Assembly (NCBI GenBank): GCA_028289505.1
Contig: JANQPK010000080.1
Location: 1 to 6,427 of the forward strand
Direction of reading: 5' to 3'
Length of the DNA: 6,427 nucleotides
Source: Cyclobacteriaceae bacterium
GTDB lineage: Bacteria; Bacteroidota; Bacteroidia; Cytophagales; Cyclobacteriaceae
Every line of letters begins with the position of its first letter. Position 1 is the stretch's first letter. Shown here piece by piece: positions 1 to 6,025 of the stretch. The notes beneath the pieces were generated by a model. That model was not told the origin of the DNA. It saw nothing but the letters and a program-made list of their open reading frames with translations, and searched no databases. Position numbers and translations under genes: made by a program.

Positions 1-523
1 CAAAAAAGGTATTCATGCCACCTTCTGGAGAAGCTTGTTCCTCTACAATATCAAAAATTTCTTCACTCACTTCTTCTTCGGGAGCTTCCTCGAAAACGAC
101 TTCTTCAATCACCGTTTCTTCGGTAACTTCAGTATCCAGATTAACTTCAATTTCCTCTTCGATTACTTCTTCGTCGGGGACCTCGATGATTTCAGGGGGT
201 ACTAACTCTTTGACCGGTGGAGGGGGCTCCTGTTGGGTAAGGGGGATGTCCAGTATTTCCTCGAATTCAGCATCCAATGTGCCCAGGTTGACCACATCTT
301 CGGTTTCATAGGATTTCCACTCAAAGGCAGCGATAATCATGGACAAGCTTATGATTAATCCTACCGCGGTGTACAAGCTTTTTTGCTGTCTGGCGGTGAT
401 GGCCTTGGACTGTTTGAAAGAGACATCCTGGTCTCTTACGATATATTTATCAACTTTTCTGGCTGATTTTATTTCTTGCTCTACTCGGTTGCTGGCTGGA
501 GGGGATATTACTACCGTATCCAT
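1..523 (-). CDS. tonB: TonB-like energy transducer, N-terminal part (cut by window edge)
   Basis: Proteins of this type carry energy from the ExbB-ExbD proton channel in the inner membrane to TonB-dependent outer-membrane transporters. The visible 174 residues show a cytoplasmic tail of about 49 residues, one membrane helix at about 50-67 (core VGLIISLSMIIAAFEW), then a long periplasmic linker rich in proline and glutamate (QQEPPPPVKELVPPEIIEVP at 97-116, then many EE pairs to about 162). The last residues, SPEGGMNTFF, match the segment that normally leads straight into the C-terminal TonB domain of about 80-90 residues, which is outside the window. The start is well supported: ATG at 523-521 is the first ATG after an in-frame TAG 11 codons upstream. 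No strong ribosome binding site is visible. The gene is divergent from all others here. The symbol is a family-level label, since Bacteroidota usually carry several tonB paralogues. Confidence 0.88.
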   Translation of the reverse strand, partial: MDTVVISPPASNRVEQEIKSARKVDKYIVRDQDVSFKQSKAITARQQKSLYTAVGLIISLSMIIAAFEWKSYETEDVVNLGTLDAEFEEILDIPLTQQEPPPPVKELVPPEIIEVPDEEVIEEEIEVNLDTEVTEETVIEEVVFEEAPEEEVSEEIFDIVEEQASPEGGMNTFF

Positions 524-831
524 AGTTGCTTTTGTTAATGGTAAAACAAAGTTCAACTAATGGATGCTCAAGAGAAAGTTTACCGGATCATCAGTTTGTT
601 ATCACAGGGTTAACTTTTGGTGATGTTGGAGGGGAGACCTTATCTGATTTTTTGATATGGTAATGGCATGTAATTGTGATATACTGATAACATATATGAT
701 TTTTTATAAAATCACCCGCTTTTTTGTATCTTATACATTCTATAAGCAACAACCATATGACTGTTTACCTGGAATGGTATCAGGTCATTTTTTATTCATT
801 TGCTTGGCTCACTAACTAACCACTAGAACTC
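524..831. other. Divergent intergenic region between the tonB-like gene and the secreted-protein gene
   Basis: This 308-base AT-rich stretch separates two divergent genes and should hold both promoters. I found no convincing gene. It contains a small AT-rich inverted repeat (GATTTT at 698-703, AAAATC at 708-713, loop TTAT), too weak for a terminator. It also has two related motifs: TGTTATCACA at 597-606 and the imperfect palindrome TGTGATATACTGATAACA at 675-692 (pattern TGTnAT-N6-ATnACA), which could be an operator for a helix-turn-helix regulator. A sequence TTCATTTG at 795-802 resembles the Bacteroidota -7 element (TAnnTTTG) ahead of the 832 start, but no good upstream element is spaced correctly. 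Confidence 0.6.
547..577 (-). promoter_or_regulatory. Possible Bacteroidota-type promoter for the tonB-like gene
   Basis: Read on the minus strand, TTTC (577-574) is followed after 19 bases by GAACTTTG (554-547). The Bacteroidota vegetative promoter consensus is TTTG, about 19-20 bases, then TAnnTTTG, so there is one mismatch in each element. Transcription would begin near 540, giving a leader of about 17 bases before the ATG at 523. Position and spacing fit, but in AT-rich DNA a match this loose can arise by chance. Confidence 0.25.
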
Positions 832-2256
832 ATGAACAAGACATACAGAGACCTAATTCTGATCACTATTTGCCTGGGTGTAATACCTGCACTAATAGCC
901 CAGGATGCACAATCCGTTCTGAACGACATGCAAAAGAAAAAAGAAGAGCGTTGGAAAGGGGTGAATAACTACACCATCACGGTATCAATGGAGGCTGCCA
1001 TGAACATGGAAACCCCGATATATCATGAACGCTTAGAGGTGGATGGGCAAGTAGCTTTCAAGCAGGTACCGCCTCATTTGTACCAGCGAGACATGTATGT
1101 AGCTGCTGGATTTCCCCCACCGGAACAAACAGCGGCCGCCATGGCTGAGGGATACCGAATTTTTGCAGCCTCTGGCACCCCTACTTATGGTTTGGACTTT
1201 AATGAAATGGCAGATATGCTGGATGCAGGAGCAGATGCTTTTGTCAACACCAGTGATGGTACCGCTGAAGCTAAGGATGATGTGAATGATATGAAAGAAT
1301 TCATGAAAAGAGCCAAACTAGTGGGCACTGAAATGGTTCGGGCTACCACCTCTGGTGAAATGAAGGAAGCATATCACATATCAGCAACTGACCTGGAAGA
1401 TGTACCCATGGACCAGCATCCGGGAGGTGAGGAGTTCACCATGGAGAGTGTCAGCCTATATATCGAAAAACAGCAACTAGTACCATTGGCACTAGTAATG
1501 AAGGGCTATGTTGATAACAAAGGAGATAAAAAGCCGATTAACATAGAAAAATACGATCTGGATTATAAATCTGTGGGAACGCTCTACGAACCGCATACCA
1601 CAGAATACGCCGTCAAGGGCATCATGGAAGCTATGAGTAAGAAAGAGCGGCGGGAGATGGAACAAGCCAGGGCCCAACTGGACAATATGACCCAGCAGCA
1701 AAAAGATATGATGGAAAAAATGATGCCTGGCAAATTAGAGGAATTAAAAAGTATGATAGATGGTGGGAACATGAAATCTGTGACCAGGATTGTCAGTATT
1801 GCGATAAATGAAGGTCCTCCCTCACCTTATGGAATGGGGAAGTTGGGATATAGTGGTGCATTGACTATAGCCTCTGAGATGGAAGATGAGAATGGAATGT
1901 TGGTGGCAGAATTGTCCATCACCACCGGGCCCGGCCATGATCAAGAACTGCAGGTTTCACTGATTGGACAATTTCCTTTTCCAATTGATGGTGGTGACTA
2001 TGTTCCGGTGGCAGATGCCAGAGGAGATGTGGTAAAAGATGGAAAGAGGGTTGGTGTAGACGGTGGTAGTGGTCAGATTACTGTGACAGAAAGAACTGCA
2101 ACACACATCAAAGGAACTTTCGATGCGACCTTGGAACTGATTGAGAATGGTATTTTACGGATCCAAGGAGAGTTTGACAGCGGCGCTCCTATTGGTCCTG
2201 GCCAGGCTCCCAGGGGCAGCCCCATTCCTGCGGGTTTATTCAGTGGCCAAGATTGA
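832..2256 (+). CDS. Secreted methionine-rich protein of unknown function with probable LolA-like N-terminal region
   Basis: I do not recognise a named family for the whole 474-residue protein. Residues 1-23 form a Sec signal peptide (LILITICLGVIPALIA) with likely cleavage before Q24, and there is no lipobox cysteine, so the product is periplasmic, surface-associated or released. Residues about 28-260 have the spacing of LolA-like lipid-binding folds: an N-terminal helix, strands around NNYTITVSM and YHERLEVDG, then SLYIEKQQLVPLALVMKGYV and YDLDYKSVGTLYEP. Residues about 264-310 form a charged helical stretch full of methionine (MTQQQKDMMEKMMPG at 286-300). Residues about 335-449 look like a beta-sandwich, with the GQITVTE...IKGTFDATL pattern at 414-434. 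The tail (450-474) is rich in glycine and proline. By my count 29 residues are methionine. The ATG is the first after an in-frame TAA at 817-819. The gene stands 73 bases before the oxidoreductase gene. Fold assignments are inference by eye. Confidence 0.8.
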   Translation: MNKTYRDLILITICLGVIPALIAQDAQSVLNDMQKKKEERWKGVNNYTITVSMEAAMNMETPIYHERLEVDGQVAFKQVPPHLYQRDMYVAAGFPPPEQTAAAMAEGYRIFAASGTPTYGLDFNEMADMLDAGADAFVNTSDGTAEAKDDVNDMKEFMKRAKLVGTEMVRATTSGEMKEAYHISATDLEDVPMDQHPGGEEFTMESVSLYIEKQQLVPLALVMKGYVDNKGDKKPINIEKYDLDYKSVGTLYEPHTTEYAVKGIMEAMSKKERREMEQARAQLDNMTQQQKDMMEKMMPGKLEELKSMIDGGNMKSVTRIVSIAINEGPPSPYGMGKLGYSGALTIASEMEDENGMLVAELSITTGPGHDQELQVSLIGQFPFPIDGGDYVPVADARGDVVKDGKRVGVDGGSGQITVTERTATHIKGTFDATLELIENGILRIQGEFDSGAPIGPGQAPRGSPIPAGLFSGQD

Positions 2257-2329
2257 ATCTTATCATCCCAATTAATTTTAATCCATTGCAGTACTTGCTA
2301 TCTTAACTGCCTTTAAACTAAATGGCATC
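2257..2329. other. Short intergenic gap without a clear terminator
   Basis: These 73 AT-rich bases hold no stable hairpin followed by a T-run, and no ATG-initiated reading frame beyond the three-codon ATG GCA TCA TGA at 2322-2333, which overlaps the next start. Read-through from the upstream gene into the oxidoreductase gene is therefore possible. No good match to the TTTG/TAnnTTTG promoter pattern was found. Confidence 0.4.
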
Positions 2330-3502
2330 ATGAATAAGAAACATACTGCACCACCAAAGATTAAACGTCGTTATTTCGTTAAACAAACATCCCTGGGACT
2401 GGGAGCATTGGGACTGGGTATCACCGCCTGTAGTGCTCCTGAAAAGAAAACAGTCGATGTAGTGGCGGTGGATGAAACACCCAGGAAACTAGGAGTAGCC
2501 CTAGTGGGACTGGGAAACTACGCTACCAACCAACTAGCCCCGGCTTTACAAGAAACGGAGCATTGCTATCTGGCGGGTATTGTGACTGGCACCAAAGAGA
2601 AGGAGAAGATCTGGCAGGATAAGTACGGTATCCCGGATGGCAATATTTACAATTACGATAATTACGACAGCATCGCTGAAAATGATGATATTGATATCAT
2701 TTATGTAGTGCTGCCTAACTCCATGCATGCGGAGTACACCATTCGCGGGGCACAGGCGGGTAAACACATGATTTGTGAGAAGCCCATGGCCATCTCGGTG
2801 GCAGAATGCCAGCAGATGATAGATGCCTGTAAGCAAGCGAATAAAAAGTTATCCATTGGTTACCGATTGCATTATGAACCCTTTAACCTGGAAATGATGC
2901 GGCTGGGTCAAAAGCAGGTGTTTGGTCCCATTACAGGCTTAGAGGCGGCATTTGGCTTTAAAATGGGAAATTTGGAGCAATGGAGGGCTAAGAAAGCATT
3001 GGCAGGAGGAGGTCCTTTGTTGGGTGTTGGCATCTATGCCCTGCAGGGATCCATTTATACCATGGGACAGCTACCGGTGTCCGTAACTGCCAAAGAAACT
3101 ACCAAGGATAAAAATGCCTGGTCCGAAGTTGAAGGCAGTCTAGAATGGGAGATGGAGTTTCCGTCAGGAGTAAAGGCCCAATACATTACCACTTATGAGG
3201 ATAGCATTCAATACCTGAAAGCTAAGGCCGAGAATGGGTTTTTCGAATTATCACCTTCTTATATTTATGATGGCCTGGAGTTGACGACTCATGAGGGTAT
3301 TCAAGATATACAACCGGTCAACCATCAAGCAAGTCACATGGATGCTTTTTCCAAAAATGTACTAGATGGCACGGCAGTAATTGCCTCAGGTGAAATGGGT
3401 ATGCGCGATATGTACTACATTGAGAAGATCTATGAGTCGGCCGCCAAGGGGGGGGAGGTTCTGAGCCTTGTTGGCGCCCCTGAGGTTTTACATAAGGTAT
3501 AG
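2330..3502 (+). CDS. Tat-exported Gfo/Idh/MocA family oxidoreductase, probable lipoprotein
   Basis: Members of this family are NAD(P)-dependent sugar or polyol oxidoreductases; the best-known exported relative is Zymomonas glucose-fructose oxidoreductase. The N terminus has a twin-arginine signal (RRYFVK at 13-18), a glycine and leucine-rich h-region, and a lipobox-like ITAC ending at Cys34, so the enzyme is probably exported folded with its cofactor and lipid-anchored. The Rossmann fold starts at about 53 with the nucleotide-binding GLGNYA (60-65). The family EKP motif is at 150-152, giving candidate catalytic Lys151, and YRLHYEP follows at 178-184. The C-terminal substrate domain includes GGGPLLGVGIYAL (226-238), AENGFFELSP (300-309) and GEMGMRDMYYI (354-364). 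In the first of these, family members usually have aspartate at position 232; here it is glycine, while Tyr236 is kept. The 390-residue length is normal. The substrate cannot be told from sequence. The channel gene begins immediately downstream. Confidence 0.92.
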   Translation: MNKKHTAPPKIKRRYFVKQTSLGLGALGLGITACSAPEKKTVDVVAVDETPRKLGVALVGLGNYATNQLAPALQETEHCYLAGIVTGTKEKEKIWQDKYGIPDGNIYNYDNYDSIAENDDIDIIYVVLPNSMHAEYTIRGAQAGKHMICEKPMAISVAECQQMIDACKQANKKLSIGYRLHYEPFNLEMMRLGQKQVFGPITGLEAAFGFKMGNLEQWRAKKALAGGGPLLGVGIYALQGSIYTMGQLPVSVTAKETTKDKNAWSEVEGSLEWEMEFPSGVKAQYITTYEDSIQYLKAKAENGFFELSPSYIYDGLELTTHEGIQDIQPVNHQASHMDAFSKNVLDGTAVIASGEMGMRDMYYIEKIYESAAKGGEVLSLVGAPEVLHKV

Positions 3503-3518
3503 TGTAAACCAAGCCACT

Positions 3519-5906
3519 TTGAAATCAGGCTTTCAAATACTGCTTTTACTGTTTCTGGTATTTGGTGATGGGTTTGGCCAAACCCCTGATTCAGTAAACC
3601 AAATTGAACCTTATGTCGCTTCGGAAATTCCGGCCAACCTGGTTGAGTTAGACTTGCTGATCGAAGATGTGCTAGATGCGGGTCAGCCTACTGCAGCATA
3701 CCAGTTGATGGTAGATAGTATACAACATTTTCAGGATACCTTGAATGCGACACTACAGGAAATGGATACCATACCCACCGGTGTCGCCTTGCAGATCCTG
3801 GAAATTCAGAAAAACCGGATCAGACAATTCAACGCACCTTTACAAAGCTGGAACCGGCTTTTGGTAAACCGAACTGAAGCGTTGGAAGAGCTTTCTCAGG
3901 AGATTAAAACAGCGGATCAGGTTTGGCAACTAACACTGGAGCAGATCTCTCAAACAGAGGTTTCAGAATTGGTGATAAGTGAGATCAGCACCCGTTTGGA
4001 TTCATTAAACCTGGCTGAGCAAGGGATGTCCCAATATGCCAATAGCATCATCGAGTATGAAGTGCGTATCAATCAGATGAGTCAGCAAATAGAGGAGGTG
4101 ATTGATCGACTGGATGAATTCCTGGAAGATCGCCTGTGGGCTAGAGATAGTCCTCCTATTTGGGCCTTGGAAACTGATACCTTGCCAGACAATTATGGCC
4201 TGATCCAACTGAAAAGTATACTGGTGGCCAATAAGAAATCCATTGCCACTTACTATGAGTTGTACCGGCCCAGCTTTTATGTTCATATGGCTGTTTTCCT
4301 GATAATCCTGGTGGTTTTCATGCGTATCAGGTATGTCAGCAAGCGATATCCGGAATATCAGGATCTGGATTTTCTCTACCATACCCTAGGAAGACCGGTA
4401 CTTTCCGCTATTCTAATCTCATTGATTTTTGCATTGGGGATTTATACCAATGGTCCCCAGGTCTTGGGTAAAGCCATGGGTATCGTGGCCTTGTTATCAC
4501 TAATAGGAATTTTTTATGGGTTTATACACCAAAAACTCAAGCTCCCCCTGCTCATTCTTGGGCTCTTTTATGTATTCAACTATCTTCAAAGTATACTGCC
4601 CGTGGGGACCGTGTTTCAGCGATCCATGATGGGGTTTGGATCTATAGCATTGATTGGATATTCCTGGTGGGTGATAAATCTTTTTAGAACATACCGGCCA
4701 GATATTCCTTATGGTTGGCTTCGGGGGTTGGTTCGTTTGATCCCATTTGCTACTTTTCTGATAATTGGATCGCTATTGGCCAACGTAGTTGGCAGTGTTA
4801 GGCTAAGCAAGATCATCTTTAGTGGAGTGATCAATAGTGCCGGCCTGGCCTTGATATTTTATGGAGCAGTAAGGATCGTTAGTAACGTAATAGCCTTTGC
4901 ACTGCGTACTCCCTATGCCCATGTTTTCAATCTGATCCGAGAAAATTTTGAGCTGCTTGAAAGACGGGTAAAGGTGGTTTTCCAGTTTCTTGGATTCGTG
5001 CTTTGGCTCAGAAGCACCATGATCATATTTGGTCTGTTGGACATGATCTTGGAGTGGTTCCAGGAACTTTGGAACTTTGGAATATCCTTTGGCAGTGTAA
5101 CCATCACCATAGGTGGTATACTGGGCTTTTTTTTGATCGTCATCATTTCCTGGTGGCTGGCTCGTATCCTGCAATTGCTTCTAGAGCGCGAGTTATTCGA
5201 CCGACTGAATGTTTCAAAAGGAATACCACACGCTATTTCGACCTCCATCTATTATGTATTTATTGCACTGGGCTTTCTGCTGGCGGTGTCCTATGCAGGC
5301 TTTGACCTGAATCAAATAAGTCTGGTGATTGGGGCTTTAGGTGTGGGTATTGGCTTCGGGTTACAAAATGTTATTTCTAATTTTGTTTCCGGGTTGATCC
5401 TTACTTTCGAGCGACCCATCAATGTTGGTGATACGGTTGAAGTAGGTCCTTTAATGGGGAATGTAAGTGCCATGGGATTAAGATCCTCCAAGGTAAAGAC
5501 ATTTGATGGCTCAGAGGTAATCGTACCTAACTCCAATCTGGTGTCCAATGAAGTAATCAACTGGACCCTTTCGGACAACCAACGCCGATTGACTATTCCG
5601 GTGGCCACCGCCTACGGCAGTGATCCTCATAAGGTGCTGGAGGTAATGCGCTCCGTGGTAAGCGAGCATCCCAAGGTGCTGTCATTTCCTACTCCCATGA
5701 CGCTATTTGATGGATTTGGCGACAGTTCATTGAATTTCAGAGTCTTGTTTTGGGTGTATTTTAGTGAGAGTCTTTCTGTCAACAGTGAGGTGGCCCTGCA
5801 GATTTATGATGCCCTAAAACAGAATGGAATCGAGATTCCAATACCCTTGCGCATGATCACCATGAAGCCAGGTGATAATCTACCGGCGGATCCGTCCAAT
5901 TCTTAG
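3519..5906 (+). CDS. Large MscS-superfamily mechanosensitive channel with periplasmic coiled-coil domain
   Basis: This inner-membrane channel should open under membrane tension to release solutes after osmotic downshock. From TTG 3519 it has 795 residues: signal peptide 1-20 (MKSGFQILLLLFLVFGDGFG), a periplasmic helical domain to about 252 with coiled-coil-like stretches at about 85-205, then about 11 membrane helices (near 254, 291, 318, 341, 369, 404, 431, 488, 524, 573 and 598). The last is the MscS pore helix, GALGVGIGFGLQNVISNF at 605-622, followed by LTFERPINVGD. Aligned by eye with E. coli MscS, gate residues L105 and L109 become V609 and F613. The cytoplasmic beta-domain (FDGSEVIVPNSNLVSNEVIN, 662-681) and C-terminal alpha/beta domain follow. 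The layout resembles MscK/MscM-type channels. The frame has no ATG or GTG near its start: a TGA lies at 3462-3464, and TTG occurs at 3468, 3471 and 3519. I chose 3519 because it gives a compact signal peptide and starts 16 bases after the oxidoreductase stop; TTG 3468 would overlap that gene by 35 bases. Confidence 0.9.
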   Translation: MKSGFQILLLLFLVFGDGFGQTPDSVNQIEPYVASEIPANLVELDLLIEDVLDAGQPTAAYQLMVDSIQHFQDTLNATLQEMDTIPTGVALQILEIQKNRIRQFNAPLQSWNRLLVNRTEALEELSQEIKTADQVWQLTLEQISQTEVSELVISEISTRLDSLNLAEQGMSQYANSIIEYEVRINQMSQQIEEVIDRLDEFLEDRLWARDSPPIWALETDTLPDNYGLIQLKSILVANKKSIATYYELYRPSFYVHMAVFLIILVVFMRIRYVSKRYPEYQDLDFLYHTLGRPVLSAILISLIFALGIYTNGPQVLGKAMGIVALLSLIGIFYGFIHQKLKLPLLILGLFYVFNYLQSILPVGTVFQRSMMGFGSIALIGYSWWVINLFRTYRPDIPYGWLRGLVRLIPFATFLIIGSLLANVVGSVRLSKIIFSGVINSAGLALIFYGAVRIVSNVIAFALRTPYAHVFNLIRENFELLERRVKVVFQFLGFVLWLRSTMIIFGLLDMILEWFQELWNFGISFGSVTITIGGILGFFLIVIISWWLARILQLLLERELFDRLNVSKGIPHAISTSIYYVFIALGFLLAVSYAGFDLNQISLVIGALGVGIGFGLQNVISNFVSGLILTFERPINVGDTVEVGPLMGNVSAMGLRSSKVKTFDGSEVIVPNSNLVSNEVINWTLSDNQRRLTIPVATAYGSDPHKVLEVMRSVVSEHPKVLSFPTPMTLFDGFGDSSLNFRVLFWVYFSESLSVNSEVALQIYDALKQNGIEIPIPLRMITMKPGDNLPADPSNS

Positions 5907-5945
5907 AGGTTTCCACCTATCTTTTGAGTTCCTTTTCCAGGTCTG

Positions 5946-5966
5946 GTTGGCTGATTAACGGCCAAC
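5946..5966. repeat. Inverted repeat between channel and DoxX-like genes
   Basis: GTTGGC (5946-5951) is complementary to GCCAAC (5961-5966), leaving a 9-base loop. The hairpin begins 40 bases after the channel stop codon. No T-run follows on the plus strand, so it is not a standard intrinsic terminator. It could be a weak terminator, an mRNA-end stabiliser, an operator, or chance. Confidence 0.3.
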
Positions 5967-5972
5967 AGCTAA

Positions 5973-6003
5973 TTGCGATTCATGCTCAAAATCAGTAACT
6001 TAT
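5973..6003 (+). promoter_or_regulatory. Possible promoter for the DoxX-like gene
   Basis: TTG (5973-5975) is followed after 20 bases by TAACTTAT (5996-6003). This fits the spacing of the Bacteroidota promoter (TTG, 17-23 bases, TAnnTTTG) but the last two bases of the second element differ. Transcription would begin shortly before the ATG at 6026, giving a short leader. The match is weak. Confidence 0.25.
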
Positions 6004-6025
6004 AGTAGAACCAAAACCCAAAGTA

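Noticed and set aside
15..311. Plus-strand serine and threonine-rich reading frame of 98 codons
   Set aside because: It is the antisense of the glutamate and proline-rich linker of the tonB-like gene; GAA/GAG codons read backwards give Ser/Phe-type codons. The minus-strand product has clear family features.
339..560. Plus-strand reading frame of 73 codons
   Set aside because: It lies opposite the start and membrane helix of the tonB-like gene, has no recognisable features and runs through that gene's promoter side.
698..713. AT-only-like hairpin GATTTT-TTAT-AAAATC as a terminator
   Set aside because: The stem is weak, and both flanking genes are transcribed away from it, so no transcript needs to end there.
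663..815. Small plus-strand reading frame of 50 codons in the divergent intergenic region
   Set aside because: Its aromatic and cysteine-rich composition (MACNCDILITYMIF...) reflects AT-rich DNA, it has no ribosome binding site, and it covers the expected promoter of the 832 gene.
2391..2418. Repeated TGGGACTGGG copies in the oxidoreductase signal peptide
   Set aside because: They encode the Leu-Gly repeats of the Tat h-region; codon-level repetition explains them without a mobile or regulatory repeat.
5127..5134. Run of eight T residues inside the channel gene
   Set aside because: It encodes Phe-Phe-Leu in a membrane helix, there is no hairpin evidence before it, and the frame continues intact.
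4005..5608. Several reading frames of about 98-125 codons on the minus strand and one of 100 on the plus strand inside the channel gene
   Set aside because: All are shadows of the channel frame, which has a complete signal peptide, membrane helices and MscS motifs.
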